Under the pieces are notes generated by a model. That model saw only the letters and a list, made by a program, of their open reading frames with translations. It made no database searches and was not told where the DNA came from. A stretch of DNA of 64,000 nt from Hydrogenophilales bacterium. GTDB lineage: Bacteria > Pseudomonadota > Gammaproteobacteria > Burkholderiales > Thiobacillaceae. Shown one piece after another: positions 35,649 to 45,000 of the stretch. The position numbers were made by a program, and so were the translations under genes. Where the stretch lies: NCBI GenBank assembly GCA_024636675.1, contig JAGXGM010000088.1, positions 1-64,000 of the forward strand, read 5' to 3'. Within the stretch, counting starts at the first letter, position 1, and every line of letters starts with the position of its first letter.

Positions 35649-36044
35649 TTATTTATAGCCGCGCCATTCTTCCGGCGTGTCGTCACGGTCGCCATGCAAA
35701 TGACGCTCATAGATATTGATGAAGGCCTGCTGGGATTTGACGTCGGGTTCGTCAGCCGCGACGTTACGCCGCTGCACGCTCTCGCTAAAGTAGGCCAGCG
35801 CGCGCCTGAGCTTGCTGAACAAGCTGTTGTCGAGATGGAAGCCCTGGCTCGCCAGCGCTATTTCCAGGCTTTCCAGGGTGTATTCGCAGATGTGGTAACG
35901 CACCAGCAGGCAGTTGTCTTGCGGACCGGCCGTCACCACCAGACCATCCAGTCCGTCGAGCAGAATCAGCGCGCGTTCCGCCTGCCCGGCCGGCAGGTCA
36001 TGGAAAACGATTTCGCGGATTTTTTCGAGGTCACACGGGCGCAT
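35649..36044 (-). CDS. Conserved unknown protein between ctpA and moeB
   Basis: 131 aa from ATG 36044; not recognised. The start MRPCDLEKIREIVFHDLPAGQAERALILLDGLDGLVVTAG and CLLVRYHICEYTLESLEIALASQGFHLD look like a ferredoxin-like beta-alpha-beta unit, resembling heavy-metal-associated domains but without a CXXC motif. It ends in a charged tail (ERHLHGDRDDTPEEWRGYK). Fifteen bases from moeB and 78 from ctpA on the same strand, so probably the same transcript. Confidence 0.6.
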   Translation of the reverse strand: MRPCDLEKIREIVFHDLPAGQAERALILLDGLDGLVVTAGPQDNCLLVRYHICEYTLESLEIALASQGFHLDNSLFSKLRRALAYFSESVQRRNVAADEPDVKSQQAFINIYERHLHGDRDDTPEEWRGYK

Positions 36045-36122
36045 GGCACACCTGTCAGACAGAGTTTGCAGTATAGCGCTGCCGTGGCGCTGCGGCTGCG
36101 TCGCAGCCACAGCACGATCGAA

Positions 36123-37538
36123 TTAGCGGCCCTGCATAATCTGCAGGCCTTTCAGCAGATTCAGTGCCTGATTCATCTGGAAATCGTTCTTCGAAACGAT
36201 TTCGCCCGGCTCCAGCGCTGCCGGCTTTTTGTCCTCGCCGTTACTGCCCGGCTTGTTTGCCGGCGGCGCCTTGATGACGTCGTCTGGTTTGTCCGTCGTG
36301 GCGGGCTCTTCGCCGGCAGGATTGACCAGATGCTTGTCGAGGTCGGCTTCGCGAAGGCCGAAACCATTTTCTGATTCCGGCATTGCCGGGTCTTCCACCA
36401 CGATGTCGGGCTCGATACCCTTGGCCTGGATGGAGCGTCCGTTCGGCGTGTAGTAGCGCGCGGTGGTGAGCTTGATCGCCGTGCCGTTGCCGATCGGAAG
36501 GATGGTCTGCACTGAACCCTTGCCGAAAGTACGGGTGCCCATGATGATTGCACGCTTGTGATCCTGCAGCGCACCCGCGACGATTTCGGAAGCCGAGGCC
36601 GATCCCATGTTGACCAGAACAACGATGGGCACGCTCTTCACCCCCTCCGGCAGATTTTTGAGGTAATCGGCCTGCATGGGACGCAGGTAATGCTCACGGC
36701 TGGCAGTCAGGCGCATCTTGGCGTCTGCGCTGCGGCCCTCGGTATAGACCACCAGACTATCGGGCTTGACGAACGCTGCGGTTACGGCAACCGCGCCGTT
36801 CAACAAGCCGCCCGGGTCATTACGCAGATCCAGAATCAGACCCTTGAGCGGCGCCTTGTTCTCCTTGTAGAGATCCTTCAATGCCTCGGCCAGCAGTTCG
36901 CCGGTGTGCTCCTGAAACTGCGTTACGCGCACGTAACCATAGCCGGGGTTGACCAGGGTGGACTTGACGCTGCGAATCTTGATGACCGCACGGGTCAGGG
37001 TCAGCACGATGGGGAGGGACACGCCCTTGCGCGCGATGGTGAGCTTGATGCTCGTGCCAGGCTTGCCGCGCATCCGCTTCACCGCATCGTTCAGCGTCAT
37101 GCCTTTCACCGGCGTATCGTCGAGCTTGATGATCAGGTCACCAGGCTTGACCCCTGCCTTGAAGGCGGGTGTATCCTCGATCGGCGAGACGACCTTGACG
37201 AAGCCGTCTTCCATGCCGACTTCAATGCCGAGACCACCGAACTCGCCCTGGGTCCCGACCTGCAGATCCTTGAACCCCTCGGCATCCAGATACGACGAGT
37301 GCGGATCAAGCCCGGTCAGCATGCCGGTGATTGCCTCGGTAATCAGCTTCTTGTCTTCAACCGGCTCGACGTAATCATTCTTGATCCGGGCGAATACATC
37401 GGTAAAGGCGCGCAGTTCCTCGACCGGCAACGCGGTCGCCGCGTCCTTGTCGGCGATCGCCGACAGATTGACCGTCAGTGCTGCGCCGGCCAGCAAGCCG
37501 GCCAGACCGACGAGTATGAATTTCGCCTTTTGTGTCAT
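36123..37538 (-). CDS. ctpA: Carboxy-terminal processing protease (S41 family)
   Basis: 471 aa with an N-terminal signal/anchor (AKFILVGLAGLLAGAALTVNLSA), a PDZ domain (about residues 90-170: GGLGIEVGMEDGFVKVVSPI, AGVKPGDLIIKLDDTPV) and an S41 catalytic core with Ser in NMGSASASEIVAGAL and Lys in RTFGKGSVQTI. A proline/lysine-rich C-terminal tail follows. It trims C termini of periplasmic proteins and works with cell-wall hydrolases; gene order ctpA after envC is typical of betaproteobacteria. Confidence 0.93.
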   Translation of the reverse strand: MTQKAKFILVGLAGLLAGAALTVNLSAIADKDAATALPVEELRAFTDVFARIKNDYVEPVEDKKLITEAITGMLTGLDPHSSYLDAEGFKDLQVGTQGEFGGLGIEVGMEDGFVKVVSPIEDTPAFKAGVKPGDLIIKLDDTPVKGMTLNDAVKRMRGKPGTSIKLTIARKGVSLPIVLTLTRAVIKIRSVKSTLVNPGYGYVRVTQFQEHTGELLAEALKDLYKENKAPLKGLILDLRNDPGGLLNGAVAVTAAFVKPDSLVVYTEGRSADAKMRLTASREHYLRPMQADYLKNLPEGVKSVPIVVLVNMGSASASEIVAGALQDHKRAIIMGTRTFGKGSVQTILPIGNGTAIKLTTARYYTPNGRSIQAKGIEPDIVVEDPAMPESENGFGLREADLDKHLVNPAGEEPATTDKPDDVIKAPPANKPGSNGEDKKPAALEPGEIVSKNDFQMNQALNLLKGLQIMQGR

Positions 37539-37539
37539 C

Positions 37540-38790
37540 TCACTTCACCCACAGGAGGGGATTAACAGGACGGCTTTGATGCCGCATTTCAAAATACAGG
37601 CCGGTGTCGGGCTGACCACCGCTATTGCCGACCGTAGCAATGGGGTCGCCGGGTTGGACGCGTTCACCCACCTGCTTATACAGACTTTCATTATTACTGT
37701 ATAGGCTCATATACCCCTCGCCATGGTCGACAATGATGAGGTTGCCGAAGCCGCGCAACCACTCGGAAAACACTACCTGCCCAGCAGCAATCGCCTTCAC
37801 CGCCGTGCCTTCCGCCGCACGAATGAACAGACCTTTCCAACTCAAACCGCCGCCTTCCCTCTGAGCGCCGAAGCGGTTCATCAGTTCCCCGGCGACCGGC
37901 AGCCGCAGCGAGCCTTTCAGACCTGAGAATGGCTTGTCGGAGCGGAACGCAACCGGGGTTTCGGTATTGACGCTCCAGCCACGACTCGGCTGGCGAACTG
38001 CGCCCTTCTCGGCTTTCTGGTTTTTTTGCACCTGTTGTGCGACACGTGCGCGCGCCGCTTCACGCGCCGCCTGCTGGGCCATTAGCCGGTTGAGGCGCTG
38101 GACCAGTTGCGTCAGGCTGCGCTCATCGCGCTTGAGGGTGGAAATTTCTCGCTGTTGTTTCCGGATTTGCGCCGACAGCTTTTGCAACATCTGCTCGCGT
38201 GCAAGTTTGTCGGCCAGCAGTTTTTTTTGCTCAGCTTCGCGATCCATCCGCAACTGGGTCAGTTCGGCCGATTTTTGTTCGGCTTGCTGTTGCAGCGCGG
38301 CAAGCTGCGCCAGGTCCGCCCGAAGAGCCTCGACTGCCTCATGCTGGGCACGCGACAGGTGCGTCAGATAACGCAGGTCGCGCGCGGCCTGGTTGGGGTC
38401 GGCTCCGTTGAGGATAAGCTTGAGTGCGTCGCCCTGCCCACGCTGGTAGGTGGCCTTGAGCGCCTGGGCGAGGCGGGTCTGCTGCTGGCGGATACGCGCC
38501 TCGGCCGCGTCAGCCTGTTGCCTCAGCGCCTGCAAATCAGTCTGGGCACGCTGACGCTCGTCATCCAATTGCCGCAACTGGCGCACCGCGCCACTGATCG
38601 CACGCTCGGATTGGCGCAGCTCATCGGCCGCTTCCCGACGGTTCGCCTGCGTGCTGCGAAACTCCTTTTGCAGGGTTTGCAGGCGCTGCTTGAGGACACC
38701 GAGTTCGGACTGCTTGCTATCGACCTGGTTGGCGCTGGCGCACAGCGGCCAGACCAGTGCCAGCAGGACAAGAAATGATATGAAGTTCAC
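37540..38790 (-). CDS. envC: Murein hydrolase activator EnvC (LytM-domain)
   Basis: 416 aa: signal peptide (CASANQVD), a long coiled coil (residues about 25-265, QTLQKEFRSTQANRREAADEL and similar heptads) and a C-terminal LytM/M23 domain. In EnvC the LytM active site is degenerate; here the first zinc motif reads GGLSWKGLFI instead of HxGxD, fitting a regulator that activates AmiA/AmiB at division. One base separates its stop from the ctpA start codon region. Transcribed from gpmI. Confidence 0.9.
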   Translation of the reverse strand: MNFISFLVLLALVWPLCASANQVDSKQSELGVLKQRLQTLQKEFRSTQANRREAADELRQSERAISGAVRQLRQLDDERQRAQTDLQALRQQADAAEARIRQQQTRLAQALKATYQRGQGDALKLILNGADPNQAARDLRYLTHLSRAQHEAVEALRADLAQLAALQQQAEQKSAELTQLRMDREAEQKKLLADKLAREQMLQKLSAQIRKQQREISTLKRDERSLTQLVQRLNRLMAQQAAREAARARVAQQVQKNQKAEKGAVRQPSRGWSVNTETPVAFRSDKPFSGLKGSLRLPVAGELMNRFGAQREGGGLSWKGLFIRAAEGTAVKAIAAGQVVFSEWLRGFGNLIIVDHGEGYMSLYSNNESLYKQVGERVQPGDPIATVGNSGGQPDTGLYFEMRHQSRPVNPLLWVK

Positions 38791-38820
38791 CCGGAGGAGC
38801 TTACTCGAACGGCACCTTGT

Positions 38821-40362
38821 TTACTCAAACTGAACGAGGGCCTCGCCGGTCATTTCGGGGGGCGCTGACAAGCCCATCATTCTCAACAGGGTCGGGCTGA
38901 TGTCCTCGAGCGCCCCGGTTTCTGCCAGGGTAGCCGGGCGCTGTCCCACGTAGATCAACGGCACCAGGTTCAGGGTGTGCGCGGTGTGCGCCTGGCCGGT
39001 TTCGGTATCGCGCATCAATTCGGCGTTGCCGTGGTCGGCGGTCACCAGTACTTCGCCGCCGCGCGCCAGCTGGGCTTCCACCACCCGGCCAAGGCAGGTA
39101 TCCACTGTTTCGATTGCCTTGATGGCCGCCTGCAGATCGCCGGTGTGCCCGACCATGTCCGGGTTGGCATAGTTGCAGACGATGACGTCATATTGCTTGC
39201 TCTCGATCGCGGCGACCAGTTTTTCGGTCACCTCGAAGGCGCTCATTTCGGGCTTCATGTCGTAGGTCGCGACGTCGGGCGACGGCACCAGCACCCGGTC
39301 TTCGCCAGGGAAAGAGACTTCCTCGCCGCCGTTGAAGAAGAAAGTGACATGCGGATATTTCTCGGTCTCGGCGATGCGTAGCTGGCGCAAGCCGAGCTTG
39401 GCAACGTGTTCGCCCAGGCCGTTCTTGATGCGCTCGGGCGGAAACGCCACCGACACGGCAAAGTCATCGCTGTAACCGGTCAGCGTGCAGTAGGTGGCCA
39501 GGCGCGGAGTGACATCACGTTCGAACTCGCTGAAGTCACGCTCGATGAACGGTCGCGATAACTGGCGGGCACGGTCAGAGCGGAAGTTGAGGAAGATAAC
39601 CGAATCGCCGTCTTCCATTTTCACAGGCTTGCCGTCCGGCGGCAGGATCGCCGTGGCTTTGACGAATTCGTCGCTTTCGTCACGCGCGTAGGCGGCCTCG
39701 AGCCCCGCCTGCGGATTGTCAGCAAGGAACTCGGCCCGCCCTTGGGTCAGCAGGTCATAGGCCGATTTGACCCGTTGCCAGCGGCGGTCACGATCCATCG
39801 CGAAGTAACGGCCAATCATCGATGCGATATGGCCGACGCCGGTCTGCTCGATTTTTTCGCTCAGGCGACGCAGATAGACCTCGGCGCTTTTTGGTGGCGT
39901 ATCGCGGCCATCCAGAAACACGTGCAGGCACACTTTATTGAGGCCCTCGCGCACCGCCAGATCAAGCAATGCGTGGAAGTGCAATTCGTGACTATGCACC
40001 CCGCCGTCCGACAACAGGCCCAGCACATGCAGGGTCTTGCCGTTGTCGCGCGCCAGGTGCACAGCATTCAGCAGAGCCGGATTAGTGTAGAAGTAGCCGG
40101 ATTCGATGGCGCGGTCGATGCGGGTGAACTCCTGGTAGACCACCCGCCCCGCGCCAATGTTCAGATGTCCTACCTCGGAGTTGCCCATTTGCCCCTTGGG
40201 CAGACCCACTTCAGACTCCGACGCGTGGATGAGCGTATGTGGGTGATGCTTCCACAGCCGATCCCAGTTGGGCTTGCTGGCCTGGGCGATTGCGTTGTCG
40301 GCGCGCTCCGCGCGGCAACCAAATCCGTCGAGAATAATGAGGAGAACCGGCAAGGTCTTCAT
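38821..40362 (-). CDS. gpmI: 2,3-bisphosphoglycerate-independent phosphoglycerate mutase
   Basis: 513 aa, the usual size. Mn-binding and catalytic signatures: DGFGCR at the N terminus, catalytic Ser in GNSEVGHLNIGAGR, FLDGRDTPP, DSVIFLNFRSDRARQL, NYANPDMVGHTGD and TADHGNAE. It interconverts 3- and 2-phosphoglycerate in glycolysis/gluconeogenesis. It is the first gene of the gpmI-envC-ctpA group and diverges from the ArsR gene with a 166-base AT-rich spacer. Confidence 0.95.
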   Translation of the reverse strand: MKTLPVLLIILDGFGCRAERADNAIAQASKPNWDRLWKHHPHTLIHASESEVGLPKGQMGNSEVGHLNIGAGRVVYQEFTRIDRAIESGYFYTNPALLNAVHLARDNGKTLHVLGLLSDGGVHSHELHFHALLDLAVREGLNKVCLHVFLDGRDTPPKSAEVYLRRLSEKIEQTGVGHIASMIGRYFAMDRDRRWQRVKSAYDLLTQGRAEFLADNPQAGLEAAYARDESDEFVKATAILPPDGKPVKMEDGDSVIFLNFRSDRARQLSRPFIERDFSEFERDVTPRLATYCTLTGYSDDFAVSVAFPPERIKNGLGEHVAKLGLRQLRIAETEKYPHVTFFFNGGEEVSFPGEDRVLVPSPDVATYDMKPEMSAFEVTEKLVAAIESKQYDVIVCNYANPDMVGHTGDLQAAIKAIETVDTCLGRVVEAQLARGGEVLVTADHGNAELMRDTETGQAHTAHTLNLVPLIYVGQRPATLAETGALEDISPTLLRMMGLSAPPEMTGEALVQFE

Positions 40363-40528
40363 GAAAAATATTTATATAACCTGACTCGTTTTTGTGGAAT
40401 CATTTTAATATATGCCTGATTTCTAATCTATACACAGTATGCAATATTGCTCGAAAAATGCTGTGCGTGGCGTGTGTTTCCACTTGAAACCCGACCGCGA
40501 GAGGTACTTCACGAACAGGACCAAGGTT

Positions 40529-40858
40529 ATGAATATGGCAGCTGATTGGGACGAAGTGGACATCATGGACAAGGACGAGCACATCGAGCAGGCTTCGCGT
40601 GCGATGAAAGCCATGTCGCATCCGCTGCGTCTGAAAATTCTCTGCGTGCTGGGCGACAAGGAAATCAGCGTGCAGGAAATCGTCGACCATGTCGGCACGT
40701 CACAAAGCAACATTTCGCAGCATCTGGCCATTCTGCGCGACAAGGGCGTGCTGCGCACCCGCAAGGTCGCCAACCGCGTATTCTACCGCGTCGGCGACAC
40801 CCGCACGCTCAAGCTGCTGAGCATGATGCGCGACGTGTTCTGCGGCTTTACCAAGTAG
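40529..40858 (+). CDS. ArsR-family repressor with SqrR/BigR-type cysteine pair
   Basis: 109 aa from ATG 40529 (AAGG just upstream). Winged-helix ArsR fold: SHPLRLKILCVLGDKEISVQEIV and SQSNISQHLAILRDKGVLRTRK (recognition helix). It has exactly two cysteines, C39 (KILCVL) and C105 (VFCGF), 66 residues apart, the same spacing as the redox-active pair C41/C107 of SqrR and C42/C108 of BigR, which form a tetrasulfide bridge with persulfides. This suggests a persulfide sensor. It is followed by a strong terminator, then the RND operon, whose upstream region holds a matching-size palindrome. Confidence 0.85.
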   Translation: MNMAADWDEVDIMDKDEHIEQASRAMKAMSHPLRLKILCVLGDKEISVQEIVDHVGTSQSNISQHLAILRDKGVLRTRKVANRVFYRVGDTRTLKLLSMMRDVFCGFTK

Positions 40859-40878
40859 ACGCTCATCGCGCAGCACAC

Positions 40879-40914
40879 GGCCCGGCAACGCGCAAGCGTG
40901 CCGGGCCTTTGTTT
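40879..40914 (+). terminator. Intrinsic terminator after the ArsR gene
   Basis: GGCCCGGCA (40879-40887) pairs perfectly with TGCCGGGCC (40899-40907) and an inner CGC/GCG, followed by TTTGTTTA. It separates the regulator from the RND operon, so each has its own promoter. Confidence 0.8.
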
Positions 40915-40991
40915 ATGGTGCATACTTGAGACAGCAACGCGGGCGTGATCCCCGTCAGAACTGCCATCCAAGCGCTTGAATTAAATAATAA

Positions 40992-41007
40992 ATTAGAATA
41001 CTCTAAT
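40992..41007 (+). promoter_or_regulatory. Palindromic operator candidate upstream of the RND operon
   Basis: ATTAGA (40992-40997), spacer ATAC, TCTAAT (41002-41007): a perfect inverted repeat in an AT-rich stretch 25 bases upstream of the adaptor start. TTGAAT at 40976-40981 could be a -35 element, so the site would overlap the promoter. A half-site (TCTAAT) occurs at about 40422 upstream of the regulator gene itself. ArsR-type repressors bind such AT-rich palindromes; the link to the neighbouring regulator is inferred. Confidence 0.5.
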
Positions 41008-41032
41008 GTACGCTCTCCTGGAGGTGCCCCCT

Positions 41033-42073
41033 GTGCTGAACCCCGCCCGTTTGCTGGCCTGCCTCATTCTTGTTTCCCCCCCCGCTTGGGCTGCCCTGCC
41101 CTTCGCCGTTGCACCGGTAAAATACCAGATGGTCGACACCGGCTACTCCACCGAAGCCACAGTCGAGGCCGTCAAGCAATCCACCATTGCGGCGCAGGTG
41201 GCGGGACGCGTATCGGCGGTCAATTTTGACGCCGGCGATTACGTCAAGGCAGGAGCGGTCATTGTCCGGCTGTCGGCACAGGAACTGTCGGCCGCCGTGG
41301 CGGGCAGCCGGGCGGAGGTGGCGCAGGCCGAGGCCGCGCTGACCAATGCCCGCGCCAACTACCAGCGCCAGCAGCAGCTGTTTCAGCAGAAATTCATCAG
41401 CCAGGCCGCCCTTGACCGCGCCACCGCCGAGTTCCGCGCCGCCGAAGCGGGAGCACGCGCAGCGCGCGCCGGTGTCGGCCAGACTACTGCCGTGAGCGGC
41501 TACACCGTGATCACCGCGCCGTATTCGGGCGTGGTCGCCGCCCGCCATGTGGAAGTGGGCGAAATTGTCGCCCCCGGCACCCCATTGATGACCGGTTTCG
41601 ATCCCCGGGACATGCGGGTGATCGCCAACATTCCGCAGTACAAGCTGGCCGAAATCAAGGCGGCGCCACGCGTCGCGGTCGAGATCCCCTCGCTCAACAA
41701 ATGGATAGACGCCACCGGTGTCACCGTGCTGCCGTCGGCAGACGCGGCCACCCACACGGTCAAGGTACGGGTCGACCTGCCCGCCAGCCTGGAAGGCGTT
41801 ATCCCCGGCATGTTCGCCCGCGCGCATTTCTCGGTCGGCAGCGCACGCAAGCTCACCATCCCATCGAGCGCAGTGGTGCGCCGCTCCGAACTCACCGCGG
41901 TGTACGTGGTCAGGCAGGACAAGGTGGGGCTGCGGCAGATCCGACTGGGCACGCCCAATGGACGCGGCCGGGTGGAAGTGCTGGCTGGCCTCAACCCGGG
42001 TGATGTCATCGCGCTTGATCCGGTCAAGGCGGGGATCTACGCCAAAAGCGCCGCCACCCAGCCCGCGAAATAA
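41033..42073 (+). CDS. RND efflux periplasmic adaptor subunit (membrane fusion protein)
   Basis: 346 aa from GTG 41033, preceded by GGAGG with good spacing; the ATG at 41006 falls inside the operator palindrome and is rejected. Signal peptide ends at PPAWA. HlyD-type architecture: lipoyl domain halves (TIAAQVAGRVSAVNFDAGDYVKAG and YTVITAPYSGVVAARHVEVGE), an alpha-helical hairpin between them, and the beta-barrel/membrane-proximal domains. It partners the permease downstream. No outer-membrane TolC-like channel gene is in view. Confidence 0.9.
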   Translation: MLNPARLLACLILVSPPAWAALPFAVAPVKYQMVDTGYSTEATVEAVKQSTIAAQVAGRVSAVNFDAGDYVKAGAVIVRLSAQELSAAVAGSRAEVAQAEAALTNARANYQRQQQLFQQKFISQAALDRATAEFRAAEAGARAARAGVGQTTAVSGYTVITAPYSGVVAARHVEVGEIVAPGTPLMTGFDPRDMRVIANIPQYKLAEIKAAPRVAVEIPSLNKWIDATGVTVLPSADAATHTVKVRVDLPASLEGVIPGMFARAHFSVGSARKLTIPSSAVVRRSELTAVYVVRQDKVGLRQIRLGTPNGRGRVEVLAGLNPGDVIALDPVKAGIYAKSAATQPAK

Positions 42074-42085
42074 ACGGAGACGCGC

Positions 42086-45000
42086 ATGGGACTCTCCGGC
42101 CGTACCGCCCGCTTCTTCCTTACGTCCCAGCTGACTCCGCTGATCGCACTGATCGCGGCGCTGCTGGGCCTGTTCGCCATCATGATCACGCCGCGCGAGG
42201 AAGAACCGCAGATCAACGTGACCATGGCCAACGTGTTCATCCCCTTCCCCGGCGCCTCGGCCAGGGACGTGGAAGCGCTGGTGGCGACGCCGGCCGAGCA
42301 GGTGCTGTCGCAGATCGCCGGTATCGAGCACATCTACTCCGTCTCTAGGCCCGGCATGGCGGTGCTGACCGTGCAATATCTGGTGGGACAGGATCGCACG
42401 CAGGCGCTGGTGCGGCTGTATGACACCATCCAGGCCAACCGCGACTGGGTCTCGCCCGAGCTCGGCGTCGGTGAGCCCATCATCAAGCCACTCGGCATCG
42501 ACGACGTCCCCATCGTCACCGTCACCTTGTGGACGCGCGACGAGAAACGCGGCGCCTACGAGCTGGAACAGGTGGCGCGCGCCGCGGAAATCGAACTGAA
42601 GCGCATCGCCGGCACACGTGAAGTCACCACCCTCGGCGGTCCCGGCCGCGCGGTGAGGGTGCTGATGGATCCCGACCGCATGGCGGCATTCAACGTGTCG
42701 GCGCAGGACATCCGCGCCGCGCTGCAGGTATCCAACGCGGCGCGGCCGACCGGCACACTGGTGTCTGACAACCAGGAAATCCTGGTGCAGACCGGCACCT
42801 TCCTCACCGGCGCCAACGACGTCAAGCAGTTGGTGGTCGGCGTCACGCAGGGCCGCCCGGTTTACATGACGGATGTGGCCAGCGTCGTCACCGGGCCCGA
42901 CCAACCGACGCAGTACGTCTGGTACGCCCCTGGTGCCGGCGGGCCGCATCAGGCCGAGCAAGGAATCACCTACCCGGCGGTGACGCTGGCCATCTCCAAA
43001 AAAGCGGGTGAAAACGCGGTCGACGTCGCCGAGAAGGTGATCGAGCGGGTGAACTCGCTGCATGGCAGCGTGCTGCCCGAAGGCGTCGAGGCCAGCGTCA
43101 CCCGCAACTACGGCGCCACCGCCGACGACAAGGCGAAAAAGCTAATCCAGAAGCTGATCTTCGCCACCGCCTCGGTGGTACTGTTGGTGTTGTTCGCCAT
43201 CGGCCGTCGCGAAGCGCTGATTGTCGGCGCGGCGGTGCTGCTGACGCTGGCGGCCACGCTGTTCGCCTCGTGGGCGTGGGGTTTCACGCTTAACCGGGTG
43301 TCGCTGTTCGCACTGATTTTCTCGATCGGCATCCTGGTCGACGACGCCATCGTGGTGGTTGAAAACATTCACCGCCGCATGCGACTGGACCACGACGGCC
43401 TCGAAGCCATCATTCCACGCGCGGTTGACGAGGTCGGCGGCCCAACCATCCTCGCCACCTTTACCGTGATCGCCGCGCTCTTGCCGATGGCCTTCGTCTC
43501 CGGCCTGATGGGGCCGTACATGAGCCCGATCCCGATCAACGCCTCGATCGGCATGCTGATTTCGCTGGCGATCGCCTTCATCATCACGCCCTGGCTGGCG
43601 CTGAAGCTGATCAAACAGGACGCGCACGGTGGCACCCACGAAGCGGGCGACAACAAGCTTACCGCGCTGTTTCGCACGCGCCTCGCGCCCTTTCTGCGCG
43701 GCATCGAGGGGCGTGGCGCACGCCGCATGCTGTGGCTGGGTATCGGCCTAGCTATTCTCATATCGGTCGCGCTGCCGATGGTGCAGTTGGTCATCCTGAA
43801 AATGCTGCCGTTCGACAACAAGTCCGAATTCCAGATCATCGTCGACCTGCCCGTCGGGACGCCGCTGGAAAAGACAGCGCAGGTATTGAGCGAGATGGGG
43901 ACCGCCGTTGCCGCCGTGTCCGAAGTCACCGACTATCAGGCCTATGCCGGCACTGCGGCACCGATCAACTTCAACGGCCTGGTGCGGCAGTACTACCTGC
44001 GCGCCGGCCCCGAGGTCGGCGACCTGCAGGTAAATCTGGTCGACAAGCACGAGCGCGAGCGCAAGAGCCACGACATCGCACAGGCGATCCGCCCGCTGGT
44101 CGAGAAAATTGCGAAAAAGCACGGCGCCGACGTCAAGGTGGTCGAAGTGCCGCCCGGGCCGCCGGTGATGTCGCCGATCGTTGCCGAAATCTACGGTCCC
44201 GACTACGACGCGCAGATGCAGGTCGCCAAGCAGGTGCGCGCCGTCTTCGAAAAAACCGATGGCATCGTTTCCATTGACGACACGGTGGAGGACGATGCCC
44301 AGCGCTTCGTGCTGCGCGTGCTGCAGAACAAGGCAGCGCTGGCGGGCGTGGCGCAGAAGGACGTCGTCGCAGCGATGAAGATGGGGCTGGCCGGTGAAAA
44401 CGTCACCCCCATCCATGGCAGCGGGGCCAAGTACGAAATCCCGGTGCGCATCACGCTGCCCCCGGAGCACCAGAGCGCGATCGGCGAGCTGCTGAAGCTC
44501 ACCGTGCGCGGCAGCGGCGGCACGCTGGTGCCGCTATCCGAGCTGGTGGAAGTGATGCCGAGTGCGCGCGAAAAGACCATCTACCACAAGAATCTGCTGC
44601 CCGTGGTGTTCGTGCTCGGGGACACCGGCGGCGCGCTGGATTCGCCGCTGTATGGCCTGTTCGGCATGCGCGGCGAGTTGAAGGACATGCCCCTCGAACG
44701 GGGGGGCACGCTGTCCGAGACGTTCATCCGCCAGCCCGCCGACCCGTATGCCGGATTCAGTCTGAAGTGGGACGGCGAATGGCAGGTGACCTACGAGACC
44801 TTCCGTGACATGGGCCTGGCCTATGCCTTCGGACTGCTGCTGATCTACATCCTGGTGGTGGCGCAATTCAAGAGCTATCTCACACCGCTCATCATCATGG
44901 CGCCGATTCCGCTCACCGTGATCGGCGTGATGCCGGGCCACGCCCTGCTCGGCGTGCAGTTCACTGCCACCTCGATGATCGGTATGATCGCGCTGGCTGG

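Noticed and set aside
41003-43063. Minus-strand frame of 686 aa opposite the RND genes
   Set aside because: No ribosome site or domain; the plus-strand RND adaptor and permease are unambiguous.
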